The notes: a model not told the origin generated them from the sequence alone. A stretch of 19,194 nucleotides of DNA from Prevotellaceae bacterium UBA6974 (GCA_002450165.1 DJYQ01000044.1:1-19194), one strand, 5' to 3'. Positions 1 through 7,643 are shown, counted from the first letter of the stretch. Translations and numbers: made by a program.

Positions 1-31
1 CCTTAATGACATCATTTTTTGCGAGAGAAAT

Positions 32-62
32 TTTGTATTTCGCTCGCTTAATCGTATCTTTG
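32..62 (+). promoter_or_regulatory. Bacteroidales-type promoter for the Bro-N remnant
   Basis: TTTG at 32-35 and TATCTTTG at 55-62 are separated by 19 bases. This matches the Bacteroidales primary-sigma promoter pattern (TTTG, about 19-21 bases, TAnnTTTG). Transcription would begin near 69, leaving a leader of about 16 bases before the ATG at 85. Since the Bro-N gene is broken, this promoter may now mainly feed the GIY-YIG gene at 318. Confidence 0.6.
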
Positions 63-84
63 CGGACGAGAAAAACGTACAAAT

Positions 85-330
85 ATGACAAAGAAACAAG
101 CAATAAAGATCTTTGAAGAAAAGAAGGTCCGCACCGTCTGGGACGATGATTAGGAGCAATGGTATTTCTGTATCGTGGATGTCGTTGAGGTCCTGACAGA
201 AAGTAAGGACCCTTCTGGCTATGTCATGACCATGAAAAGGCGTGACCCGATGCTTGCCAAAGGGTGGGGACAGGAAGAAAAGGAATATATTTCGCAAAAT
301 CATAAACAGAATAGACAATGGCTATACTAA
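85..330 (+). pseudogene. Bro-N (BRO family antirepressor-like) pseudogene
   Basis: From ATG 85 the frame reads MTKKQAIKIFEEKKVRTVWD, meets TAG at 151-153, then continues in the same frame as EQWYFCIVDVVEVLTESKDP and MKRRDPMLAKGWGQ before ending at 328-330. The WYFCIVDVVEVLT block with the downstream MKRRDP...LAKGWGQ block is typical of Bro-N domains in Bacteroidales, which are usually joined to a C-terminal domain in proteins of roughly 200-300 residues. Here there is a premature stop at codon 23, and family resemblance ends near base 271, so the C-terminal half is gone. The gene cannot make a normal product, though a 22-residue leader peptide could still be translated. The remnant overlaps the first codons of the GIY-YIG gene, which suggests a deletion joined the two. 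Family assignment is by recalled pattern; the interruption itself is direct. Confidence 0.7.
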
Positions 331-1202
331 CCGTTTATACCAAATTGTTAGATCAAACACTAACAGGTGCCCGCATCATCGACATGGGCAGCACACGTAC
401 TTGCCAGCTATATGCGATTCCACGCGAACAACTTTCATTAGTTTCAAAGGAGAAACTGCTGCACCAATACTGCTTCTATGTTCTACTGGGACAATCATTA
501 GACGGCACTCCCAAGGCGTATATAGGTCAAAGCAACGATTTCCTACATCGGGTGAAAGACCACCAAAGCAAAAAAGACTTTTGGGACACAGCTCTGGTTT
601 TCGTCTCAAAAGCCAATGAGGTCTATGCCAGCGAGGTCCTTTTCTTAGAATATCTTGGCATAAAGAAAGCATTGGAGGCTGGCATCTACTCGCTTGATGA
701 AAACAAGCAGATTCCTCAGAAACCAAGCATTGCTCCTGATAAAGAGAATGATATGGAACTGTTCTTTGACGAAATCATGTTCCTCACCAAGTTCTATGGC
801 CGTGATGTCTTTGAGCCTTCAGAAGTATCAACTCAGGTGGAAACGAACGAACAGCCACATACCTTCTATATGGATACTCCCAAGAGTGGAGTCAAGGCAG
901 CCTTAGACTATTATCCCATAAATAATCGATATGTCATCAAGGCTGGTAGTCGTATTCGTGGTAAAGTTGCAAAGAGCATTCCTGCTGCAATCCGTAAGCG
1001 TCGGAACGAACTCATCGCCATTCCATCCCTCATGCATCCCGAGGGAGACTTCTACATTCTTGGACACGATATAGAATTGCTCAATGCCTCCCCTTCCGCC
1101 GCTGCCAGTTTTTGTACGGGAACTGCCATGCAGGGAACAACGGCATGGGTGGATGTCGAAGAAAAGACATTTGCGAGTGTGTACAAATTAAAGAACACAT
1201 AA
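318..1202 (+). CDS. GIY-YIG nuclease family protein with C-terminal DUF4357
   Basis: The 294-residue protein shows a GIY-YIG nuclease core: YVLLG at 54-58 takes the place of the GIY strand, AYIGQS at 67-72 is the YIG strand, R78 and H82 follow in the helix FLHRVKDH, and E111 in FLEYLGIKKA is the probable metal-binding glutamate. The last 90 residues or so (RKRRNELI..., then SPSAAASFCTGTAMQGTTAW) match DUF4357, a small domain often attached to nucleases and restriction-associated proteins. The family is annotated as a probable DNA endonuclease; target and role are unknown. ATG 318 is the first start after a TAG in this frame at 312-314. There is no clear Shine-Dalgarno, as is common here. The gene starts within the tail of the Bro-N remnant and probably relies on the promoter at 32-62. 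It is followed by RhuM debris and a restriction-modification gene, so a role in DNA conflict is likely but inferred. Confidence 0.85.
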   Translation: MAILTVYTKLLDQTLTGARIIDMGSTRTCQLYAIPREQLSLVSKEKLLHQYCFYVLLGQSLDGTPKAYIGQSNDFLHRVKDHQSKKDFWDTALVFVSKANEVYASEVLFLEYLGIKKALEAGIYSLDENKQIPQKPSIAPDKENDMELFFDEIMFLTKFYGRDVFEPSEVSTQVETNEQPHTFYMDTPKSGVKAALDYYPINNRYVIKAGSRIRGKVAKSIPAAIRKRRNELIAIPSLMHPEGDFYILGHDIELLNASPSAAASFCTGTAMQGTTAWVDVEEKTFASVYKLKNT

Positions 1203-1251
1203 TGACCACAATTTTGCACAGAACATGAATGTGATGTCCACAAAATTTTAC

Positions 1252-1259
1252 TATATTTG
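1252..1259 (+). promoter_or_regulatory. Possible promoter -7 box before the RhuM remnant
   Basis: TATATTTG at 1252-1259 fits TAnnTTTG and lies 28 bases before the ATG at 1288. No good TTTG -33 element stands at the right distance (TGTG at 1230-1233 is the closest), so the call is weak. Confidence 0.35.
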
Positions 1260-1287
1260 TAGGCTAAGGAAGGTAATGTAACTATAT

Positions 1288-1539
1288 ATGGACGAACAAC
1301 AGAATATAATCATATATCGGACGGCTGACGGCAAAGCTTCAGTAGCCCTCTTTGCAAAGGATGGTAAGATATGGCTGAACCAGCAACAGATGGCAGAACT
1401 TTTTGCCACCTCCAAGCAAACCATCAGTCACCACATCATTAATATACTGAAAGAGAAAGAGTTAAACAAAATATCAGTTATCAAAGAATATTTGACTACT
1501 GCCGCTGACGGCAAGAAGATTTGGAGAAAAGCATCATAG
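1288..1539 (+). pseudogene. Truncated RhuM-family protein (N-terminal fragment)
   Basis: The 83-residue frame begins with QQNIIIYRTADGKASVALFA, then KIWLNQQQMAELFATSKQTI and SHHIINILKEKELN. These are hallmarks of the RhuM (virulence protein RhuM/DUF) N-terminal region: an IxIYxTxDG start, a WLxQxQMAELF helix-turn-helix-like segment, then a HIxNIxKExEL block. Full-length members are about 330-350 residues. Here the frame stops just after the TTAADGKK segment that normally leads into the conserved YNLDMI block, so over three quarters is lost. The start, leader and promoter-like box look intact, so a short peptide could be made. It lies between two nuclease genes and is most likely decayed cargo of the island. 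Truncation is read directly; family identity is by recalled pattern. Confidence 0.7.
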
Positions 1540-1688
1540 AGATACAGAAGGACGCAAGCGGTATTAAATAGAAATACTAAATAGCCTCCGAATTGCTGAA
1601 AGCCCTGCCTCCAAAGGGAAAACCGCAAAAAGTGTTTGAGGAGAGTTGTAGGAAGGGAGAAAAGAAGTAAAACAAGAAAGAGAATAAC
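1540..1688 (+). other. Non-coding debris between two gene remnants
   Basis: No intact gene is visible. Interrupted open stretches such as DLEKSIIEIQKDASGIK and SELLKALPPKGKPQKVF can be read in the + direction, separated by stop codons, and look like scraps of former coding sequence rather than designed intergenic DNA. I cannot assign them to a family. The next remnant starts at 1689. Confidence 0.4.
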
Positions 1689-1890
1689 ATGAGCAACAAA
1701 AAACTGGATACGTTTATATCCTGACCCCCCCAGCTTTCACGATGATTGGGTGAAGATCGGTAAGTGCTCACGTCTAGGGGAGAGAGAAGGAACAAAAGCG
1801 ATAGGTAGTGCTAACCCCCATGATTTCAAAACTTGTGTTTTTGTGAATGAGAGGAACGATAATGCGATGAGTATCCCCTTGATTTATTAA
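1689..1890 (+). pseudogene. Possible degraded second GIY-YIG-like gene fragment
   Basis: ATG 1689 reads MSNKKLDTFIS and then stops (TGA 1722-1724). In the next frame from 1723 an open stretch reads DPPSFHDDWVKIGKCSRLGE and runs to TAA 1888-1890. The FHDDWVKIGKCSR segment resembles the W-V-K-I-G-(K)-(S/T)-S-R strand of GIY-YIG nucleases of the T5orf172/DUF4357-associated kind, so this looks like a nuclease gene shrunk by deletion and shifted out of frame. The rest of the open stretch is not recognisable. A run of seven C at 1725-1731 marks the junction of the two frames. Family assignment is tentative. Confidence 0.4.
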
Positions 1891-1938
1891 AATCATGTTA
1901 ATTATGGCAATATCGCATGGTAATTGGATAATTTTGAG

Positions 1939-1946
1939 TACCTTTG
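1939..1946 (+). promoter_or_regulatory. Promoter -7 box for the type IIG restriction-modification gene
   Basis: TACCTTTG at 1939-1946 matches TAnnTTTG. Transcription would start near 1950-1955, so the upstream TTG at 1944 cannot be translated and the ATG at 1971 is the likely start. The -33 element is poor. Confidence 0.5.
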
Positions 1947-1970
1947 TTTAATAAAAACAAAATAGAAGAC

Positions 1971-4900
1971 ATGTCAGACGAGAACAAATATATACAGACA
2001 CCTTCACAATCAATTCAGAAGTCGTATCTGAGACAACCCGTTTCATCAACCGAGTTAGAAAAATTTCGTTCTCAATTAGATAATCTCCTCAAGGAACTTA
2101 ATCCAACAGACATTGAGGAGGCTAACAAAGGACGTGTTAAGACTTTCCTTGAACAGACTTTGTGGCCTTCTAATGCATATGAAATCAATGCATCAGGAAA
2201 AACAGATCTCACTATCAAGGATAAGAATCTTGAGCGTAATGTTGTTCTCTTTGAGTTCAAAAAGGTAAATAGTCCTGAAATGGTAACTAAGGATGATCTT
2301 GTTAAAAAAGCCTTGTTTGAACTTATTTTGTACTACATTCTTGAGGAGCATGAAAATAATAACACAAGCATAAAGCATCTGATTGTTTCAGATGGTTTCC
2401 AGTATTTTATATTTGAAAAGGGATTGTTTTATGACCTGTTTGGCAATGATAAGAAATTTGTTCAAGAAATAAAATCCTCCGAGAATACAACTAGCGAAAA
2501 GCGTGATTATATCTACAACCGGATAATCAAGCCAAAGGTGGAGAAAGTTAAAAACAAACTCTCTTATACGTTTGTTGATTTACGTACCTTTAAAAAAGAT
2601 GTTTCTTCAGCAGATATTGTTTCAAAGCCGCGATTTAAGGCTTTGTTTAAATTGTTTTCTCCGACTCATCTGCAAAAGTTGCCCTTTTCTGCAGACCACA
2701 ACTCTCTAAATAGAAATTTCTATACAGAATTGCTGTACATTATGGGACTTGAGGAACGTGGTGATAAGCACCAGATCCAGCGTTTAGACCCAAAACAACG
2801 TCAGAATTATTCCATCTTTGAGCAAGCTTATATTCTTCTTTCAGATTATGAAGTAAGTGAATCAACTGTTACAGAAAAGGATGTAGATGAGCGTTTTGAA
2901 ACTGCTCTCGGCTTAGTGATTGTATGGATTAACAGAATCCTTTTTATGAAACTTCTCGAGTCGCAACTTATTGCATTTAACTGTAACAAGAAGAAATATG
3001 CTTTCTTTGAAAAACTTACAGACTTTGCCATGATGCATTACCTCTTCTGCAAGGTAATGGCTATTCCTGAAGAAGAACGTTCAGACGAAATGAAAGATAG
3101 GTTTGGTGAAGTCCCATATTTGAATAGTTCACTTTTTGAACTTACTGAGATTGAGAAAAGATATTTCCCAATAAGCAGTTTGCGTGATAGTGAAGTTACT
3201 ATCATGAAAAACTCTTGCCTCAGGGATAAGAAAGGTAAAGTAGATAAAGGTAAAATTCGTATTCTTGATTATCTGAAACGTTTCCTTGACAGTTACGATT
3301 TCGGCGCAGATGCTGGTGAGAGCGGAAAGACTATTATTAACGCCTCTGTACTTGGTCTTATTTTTGAAAAAATCAATGGCTATAGGGATGGCTCGTTTTT
3401 CACCCCAGGATACATCACTTCATACCTCTGCCATGAGACATTAAGGCGTTGTATAACAGACAAATACAACGAACGATATGGAACATCATATAGTACATTT
3501 GTTGACCTTGTGGAGGATTTTGATTATACCAATAAAACAAAACGCGATGAGGTAAATGAGCTAATCAACAGTATTCGTGTGTGCGACCCAGCAGTAGGTA
3601 GTGGTCACTTTCTTGTATCTGCCCTAAATGAACTCATTGCTATCAAATGGGAACTTAAGGTTTTGAAAACCATTGACGGCAGACGATTTAAGTATCGTGT
3701 AGACATAGAGGATGATGAGCTGGTTGTTACAGATGCAGATGGTGAGTTACGATATGATCCAAACGATGAGGTAAGCCAGTTGGTCCAGAAAACGCTTTTT
3801 AATGAAAAACGTACCCTTATTGAAAATTGTCTTTTTGGTGTTGATTTGAATCCTAATAGTGCTGAGATTTGTCAGTTGCGTTTGTGGATAGAACTACTTA
3901 AAAATGCCTACTATTTTAAGGGTGAAGATGGCAAGCGACACCTACAAACGTTGCCAAACATTGATATTAATATCAAGTGTGGTAACTCTTTGGTGATGAA
4001 ATACACATTAGATGCTCCTATTGACCATGTACTGAGAGGTGCTAATATCACTATGCACGATTACAAGAACCATGTTTCTGATTATAAAGATAGTCCTTCT
4101 AAAGAGAAAAAGCATATTTTAGAGCAAGACATAATTGCTATAAAGTCAAAGTTGAATGAGGGCTATGACAAAGAAACTCATGAGTACAAGAAATGGGTAA
4201 AGATTTGCTCAGATATACTCGCGCGTGACAACTCTCTTTTTCCGCCTGAGGAAGAAGAGACAAAGATACTGATGGATTTACGCAAACAAGAAGCTAAACT
4301 TCGTTCATCATTGGTTGAGGTATCAACTCGTCATGCACGTTTAGGCGCTTTCGAGTGGCGTTATGAATTCCCTGAAGTACTTGATGACAAGGGTAATTAT
4401 GAGGGGTTCGATTGTATCATAGGTAATCCTCCTTATGGCGTATCCATTAAGGATGAATATCGCAAGACTGTTGAAGAAAAATATGAGCACATGCCAGACT
4501 ATGAGATATACTACTATTTCATTTCTCTTGGTCATAAATTGTTAAAAGATAATGGCTACTTAGCATATATTATACCAAACACATGGCTGTTTAATCAGTT
4601 TGCCCAAAACCAAAGAGAATCGTTAATTGAAACTGATGATAAACATTCATCTGCATGGGAAGTCAAGGAATTATTAGATTGTACGAATATTCCAATATTT
4701 GAATCTGCGACAGTTAGGAATACTGTCATTTTAATGAAGAAAAGCCAGAATCCTGACAAAATAGTTTACTATAGAAATACGCGTGATTTAATTGAGGATC
4801 AAGAGAACAACAAACTTGACGCTAAAATGCTGTTTAGTAAATTGGTAAGTAGAGATACTCTATCAATTACTCTCGATGACCTTAAGCGTGAATTTTCTCA

Positions 4901-5717
4901 GAATTGGGGATTAGCATTCTTTTTAACAACAGAAGAAAACCGAGTCGTAAAAAAAATAGAAATAGACACAGTTTCTTTGGAATCACTTTTTGAAGATGTG
5001 TCACAGGGAATAATTGCCTATGACAAACTTAAGGGGGTGTCAAAAAGCGATATCGATAATCGTGTTTTTCATTCGGAAACATATATAGATGGTTATAAAA
5101 AATGGTTAAGAGGTTTTGACGTTAGCAAATATAAAATAGAATGGAACTCTGCTCCTGCAAAATCAAGCGGAAAGCAAACTGATCGAGAGATTTACATTGA
5201 CTATGCCAGGATTCCTAAGGCTAGAGAGCAGAAATATTTTATGGGTAAACGTATGCTGGTTCGAGAAATAACCAACCCTTCTATTTTCGCTGCTATAACA
5301 GAAGATGAATTATACAACGATCCCGCTATTCTTGTTGTTAAAGATAGTGATAGCTATTCTTTAGAATTGGCTTGTGGTATTCTAAATTCTAAACTTGCTA
5401 CTTTCTATCATTTTAGACATTCCCCAAAAGCCACAAAGGGCGCATTCCCCAAAATTATGATTTCAGATATTAGGAAATTCCCATTACCTACTATTTCTGA
5501 AAAAAACAAAGATATAGCGGAAAAGATTCAATTATTAGTTGAGGAGATTCAATTAGTAATTTCTACATCAGTTATTGATAACCAAAAGATCCTTGATTTG
5601 CAATGGCAGATAGATTACTGGGTATTCAAATTGTATGGAATAATGTCAGAAGATGATATTAATATTATTTATCCAGGATTCTACGATCTTAAACCAGATA
5701 CATTTATTATTGATTAA
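1971..5717 (+). CDS. Single-chain (type IIG-like) restriction-modification enzyme, Eco57I-class
   Basis: This 1,248-residue protein carries cleavage and methylation in one chain. The N-terminal domain has a PD-(D/E)xK nuclease signature: D79 in GKTDLTI, then E95-F-K97 in VVLFEFKK. A helical region follows. The methylase has the SAM motif DPAVGSGHF at 539-547, FGVDLNPNSAEICQLRLW downstream, and the adenine-N6 catalytic motif NPPY at 819-822. The C-terminal third (GKRMLVREITNPSIFAA, later LACGILNSKLATFYH and FPKIMISDIRKFPLP) resembles the TaqI-like specificity domain that reads the DNA target. The length fits a complete enzyme. The frame is also open from a TTG at 1944, but the promoter box covers that codon, so ATG 1971 is chosen. 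No separate specificity or restriction subunit lies nearby, consistent with a stand-alone enzyme. The gene is strongly AT-rich against the region after 6.6 kb, suggesting transfer. The recognition sequence cannot be predicted. A methylase-only or BREX PglX-like role is less likely because the nuclease motif is present. Confidence 0.85.
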   Translation: MSDENKYIQTPSQSIQKSYLRQPVSSTELEKFRSQLDNLLKELNPTDIEEANKGRVKTFLEQTLWPSNAYEINASGKTDLTIKDKNLERNVVLFEFKKVNSPEMVTKDDLVKKALFELILYYILEEHENNNTSIKHLIVSDGFQYFIFEKGLFYDLFGNDKKFVQEIKSSENTTSEKRDYIYNRIIKPKVEKVKNKLSYTFVDLRTFKKDVSSADIVSKPRFKALFKLFSPTHLQKLPFSADHNSLNRNFYTELLYIMGLEERGDKHQIQRLDPKQRQNYSIFEQAYILLSDYEVSESTVTEKDVDERFETALGLVIVWINRILFMKLLESQLIAFNCNKKKYAFFEKLTDFAMMHYLFCKVMAIPEEERSDEMKDRFGEVPYLNSSLFELTEIEKRYFPISSLRDSEVTIMKNSCLRDKKGKVDKGKIRILDYLKRFLDSYDFGADAGESGKTIINASVLGLIFEKINGYRDGSFFTPGYITSYLCHETLRRCITDKYNERYGTSYSTFVDLVEDFDYTNKTKRDEVNELINSIRVCDPAVGSGHFLVSALNELIAIKWELKVLKTIDGRRFKYRVDIEDDELVVTDADGELRYDPNDEVSQLVQKTLFNEKRTLIENCLFGVDLNPNSAEICQLRLWIELLKNAYYFKGEDGKRHLQTLPNIDINIKCGNSLVMKYTLDAPIDHVLRGANITMHDYKNHVSDYKDSPSKEKKHILEQDIIAIKSKLNEGYDKETHEYKKWVKICSDILARDNSLFPPEEEETKILMDLRKQEAKLRSSLVEVSTRHARLGAFEWRYEFPEVLDDKGNYEGFDCIIGNPPYGVSIKDEYRKTVEEKYEHMPDYEIYYYFISLGHKLLKDNGYLAYIIPNTWLFNQFAQNQRESLIETDDKHSSAWEVKELLDCTNIPIFESATVRNTVILMKKSQNPDKIVYYRNTRDLIEDQENNKLDAKMLFSKLVSRDTLSITLDDLKREFSQNWGLAFFLTTEENRVVKKIEIDTVSLESLFEDVSQGIIAYDKLKGVSKSDIDNRVFHSETYIDGYKKWLRGFDVSKYKIEWNSAPAKSSGKQTDREIYIDYARIPKAREQKYFMGKRMLVREITNPSIFAAITEDELYNDPAILVVKDSDSYSLELACGILNSKLATFYHFRHSPKATKGAFPKIMISDIRKFPLPTISEKNKDIAEKIQLLVEEIQLVISTSVIDNQKILDLQWQIDYWVFKLYGIMSEDDINIIYPGFYDLKPDTFIID

Positions 5718-5840
5718 TATGGTGAAAGTTGAGTAGCACAACCTCAACAGATCACCTTGAGCAATGAAGCCGAGAGATACATGATTACAGTAGCCATAAT
5801 CTCGAGATAAGGCAATAACGGGCTTTGAGAATCGTGGGGA
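5718..5840 (+). other. Spacer with a short coding remnant
   Basis: After the restriction-modification stop, an open stretch at 5733-5810 reads QPQQITLSNEAERYMITVA and ends at TAA. It has no start codon and looks like the tail of a lost gene; I do not recognise the family. A purine-rich GTGGGGA (about 5833-5840) directly before the next ATG could act as a ribosome site for the DUF3841 gene. Confidence 0.3.
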
Positions 5841-6479
5841 ATGAGACTTTGGACAATACAGGGAATAGAAATCTATGAGCAGCTGCAACGTGAAGGCGTG
5901 GCATATTGCACCAAACCTGTAATGGCTGATGAACCCACCTTTGTGCGTGCCTATCATTGGATGGCAGAGCAGATGAGAAAACGAATCGGAGTGCCACCCA
6001 TCAAAGCCATAGAATACCCCATGTGGGCATGGTATCAATACAACTCTGCCAAGGATAACAAACCGCCAAGAAGTCCTAAGGATATGATAGAGGGGGTTAA
6101 TGTTTATATGGAGATAGAGATTCCCAATAATGAGGTGCTTTTGTCTGACCTTGGTTCATGGCACGCTCCATTGAACGAATGTCCCATTGATAATTGGAAA
6201 GAAATAGAAAAGGAAACAGACAAATTAGACAAGGAAGCTGGGCGTATGTTGACATTTGACGAATATCCACTCCACATTCAGAAAATGATAGAGAAGAGTT
6301 GGGAAGCGGTGTTCGACATCAATCGCCGTGACAAGACTGTCGGACGTAAACATAGACGTAATCGAAGCATTCAAGCTACATTCTGGGTGTTGAAACCCGA
6401 GCACATCATATCTGTTGAGTTTCTTGAAAAGAAAGGAGATGTGGTGAAAAGGATAAATTATCAGGAATCCCAGGGATAG
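5841..6479 (+). CDS. DUF3841 domain protein
   Basis: The 212-residue protein begins MRLWTIQGIEIYEQLQREGV, then AYHWMAEQMRKRIGVPP and YPMWAWYQY. This tryptophan-rich opening (RLWTIQ..., YxWMxxQMxxRIG, YPxWAWYQ) is the signature of DUF3841, a family of roughly 190-210 residues of unknown function in bacteria and some phages. A second block, VYMEIEIPNNEVLLSDLGSW, is also typical and leads to a helical C-terminal half. The length suggests an intact gene. No signal peptide or membrane segment is seen, so it is probably cytoplasmic. It follows the restriction-modification gene by 123 bases on the same strand and could share its transcript, but I know of no established link between DUF3841 and restriction. 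It closes the AT-rich island. Identity is by recalled pattern. Confidence 0.75.
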   Translation: MRLWTIQGIEIYEQLQREGVAYCTKPVMADEPTFVRAYHWMAEQMRKRIGVPPIKAIEYPMWAWYQYNSAKDNKPPRSPKDMIEGVNVYMEIEIPNNEVLLSDLGSWHAPLNECPIDNWKEIEKETDKLDKEAGRMLTFDEYPLHIQKMIEKSWEAVFDINRRDKTVGRKHRRNRSIQATFWVLKPEHIISVEFLEKKGDVVKRINYQESQG

Positions 6480-6529
6480 GTACTCTGTCTGAGTTGACTC
6501 ACCTGGTTTAGCATTCATTGACCAAAAAT

Positions 6530-6562
6530 TATTCCCGTTCTCTGCAAAGATTAGCGGGAATA
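6530..6562. promoter_or_regulatory. Inverted repeat just upstream of a -7 box (possible operator)
   Basis: TATTCCCG at 6530-6537 and CGGGAATA at 6555-6562 are perfect reverse complements, with 17 bases between them. The right arm ends five bases before the -7 box at 6567-6574, so the repeat spans the -33 region. It could be a repressor site. It is not followed by a T-run, so a terminator is less likely. Confidence 0.4.
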
Positions 6563-6566
6563 TTTG

Positions 6567-6574
6567 TACTTTTG
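6567..6574 (+). promoter_or_regulatory. Promoter -7 box for the VQPGGIN gene pair
   Basis: TACTTTTG matches TAnnTTTG; the predicted transcript start lies near 6580, about 35 bases before the chosen ATG at 6615. No clear TTTG is seen at the -33 position. Confidence 0.5.
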
Positions 6575-6614
6575 CAACCCTCTTAAATAATTATTGAAAA
6601 CAATCGTGAAAATT

Positions 6615-7145
6615 ATGGTAATTAACAAAATCAACATGAAAGAGCAGTTGCGGGAGGCCAGGCTGGAGGCGGAACGTGAATGCGAGCGGCTGCAGGAGCA
6701 GATGGATAAGGTGAACGGGTATCTGAGGTATTTTGAGCAGTATGAATCATTGCTGAAAGAGAATGAGAGCCTGAGGAATGAATTGGAACAGCAGCAGGCG
6801 GAGAACAACAGCCTGCATCAGCAGTTGGAGGACAAGGACATAAAGTTGAATGAGTTGGGCAAATTCTCGGTCGGTATGGCCAAGAAATCGTCGCAGGAGG
6901 GTCTGGAGAAGGCTTTCCGCATCTACATCAACACGTCAAAGCGCAAGACTCAGGCCAAGCGCGAGGTGGCGAAGGTTCAGCTGCTGGATTTCATTGCTAC
7001 GGCAAAGTTGGAGATGCCGGAGGATATCATGGAGTTGCTGAATCATCTGGATGACGAGATGGTGGCAGAGACGCCTGCGGTGAACAACGTAACGGTCCAG
7101 CCGGGTGGTATTAATGTGCAACAGGCTAATACGGTGACGAAATGA
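6615..7145 (+). CDS. Unknown coiled-coil protein with C-terminal VQPGGIN motif
   Basis: I do not recognise this 176-residue protein. Residues about 8-82 are rich in E, Q, L and R with heptad-like spacing and should form a long coiled coil. A basic helical segment follows (FSVGMAKKSSQEGLEKAFRI, then INTSKRKTQAKREVAKVQLL), then an acidic helix ending in ELLNHLDDEM. The last 20 residues contain NNVTVQPGGINVQQANTV, a motif almost repeated near the start of the next protein (THVDVQPGGINIQNVEHL). The frame is open from a TTG at 6594, but ATG 6615 is preferred; ATG 6636 is also possible. The stop overlaps the next start (ATGA, 7142-7145), so the two are translationally coupled and probably work together. 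No signal peptide or membrane segment is seen. G+C is clearly higher than in the genes before it. Confidence 0.75.
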   Translation: MVINKINMKEQLREARLEAERECERLQEQMDKVNGYLRYFEQYESLLKENESLRNELEQQQAENNSLHQQLEDKDIKLNELGKFSVGMAKKSSQEGLEKAFRIYINTSKRKTQAKREVAKVQLLDFIATAKLEMPEDIMELLNHLDDEMVAETPAVNNVTVQPGGINVQQANTVTK

Positions 7146-7576
7146 AGGAGGGGACAGATTTCACGAGTGTCACCCACTATACGCACGTTGATGTTCAGCC
7201 TGGCGGCATCAACATTCAGAACGTAGAACATCTGTATCAGGCTGACATCCTGAAGCAGCTGGGCATAGAGCTGGAGGCGAAGAAGAAAATGGAGGCGAAG
7301 GCTGCTGCGCCGGTGAAGAGAGAGGGGAAGCCAACGTTTTTCGTCCATCCGTCTATTGATATTGATCAGCAATGGCAGGTTCATGACGAGATAGTACGTT
7401 TGGTGGCTCGTCAAGGGATTCAGGAGATTTGCAAGTATCTCTCGCAACTGAGTGATGATAAAAAGGTGCTGCTTCCGCAAAATGCCGAGAAGGCGTACAA
7501 CGAACTGGTGAGGCTGGGGATGCCAGATGGCGATGGGTATAGCCTGAAGACTTTTATGAAGCATTATAAGAGATAA
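7142..7576 (+). CDS. Unknown VQPGGIN-motif protein, partner of the upstream gene
   Basis: The 144-residue protein starts four bases inside the previous gene and opens with a short polar stretch and the motif VDVQPGGINIQNVEHL (residues about 17-32). A basic, alanine/lysine-rich linker follows (ELEAKKKMEAKAAAPVKREG). A compact C-terminal domain contains FFVHPSID, then HDEIVRLVARQGIQEICKYL and SLKTFMKHYKR, mostly helical and with no catalytic motif I can name. Since the shared motif sits at the C-terminus of one protein and the N-terminus of the other, it may be a matched beta-strand interface, or a broken-up repeat from one ancestral protein. The transcript ends at the terminator at 7609-7643, so these two genes form a complete small operon. 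Function is not inferred. Confidence 0.75.
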   Translation: MKEGTDFTSVTHYTHVDVQPGGINIQNVEHLYQADILKQLGIELEAKKKMEAKAAAPVKREGKPTFFVHPSIDIDQQWQVHDEIVRLVARQGIQEICKYLSQLSDDKKVLLPQNAEKAYNELVRLGMPDGDGYSLKTFMKHYKR

Positions 7577-7608
7577 ACGAAACGAGCAAAAGATTGCTGC
7601 GACGGCGT

Positions 7609-7643
7609 AAGCATCAGAATCTATACGGTTCTGGTGCTTTTTT
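7609..7643 (+). terminator. Intrinsic terminator of the VQPGGIN operon
   Basis: AAGCATCAGAA (7609-7619) pairs with TTCTGGTGCTT (7629-7639) in an 11-pair stem with one T-G wobble and a 9-base loop. The stem runs straight into a T-tract (7638-7643). It lies 33 bases after the stop at 7576. Confidence 0.85.

Noticed and set aside
242..619. A 125-codon open frame overlapping the start of the GIY-YIG gene
   Set aside because: It reads the same DNA in another frame and has no family resemblance, whereas the GIY-YIG frame has clear motifs.
5785..6038. Minus-strand open frames over the DUF3841 start
   Set aside because: They are antisense to a gene with a recognisable family N-terminus.
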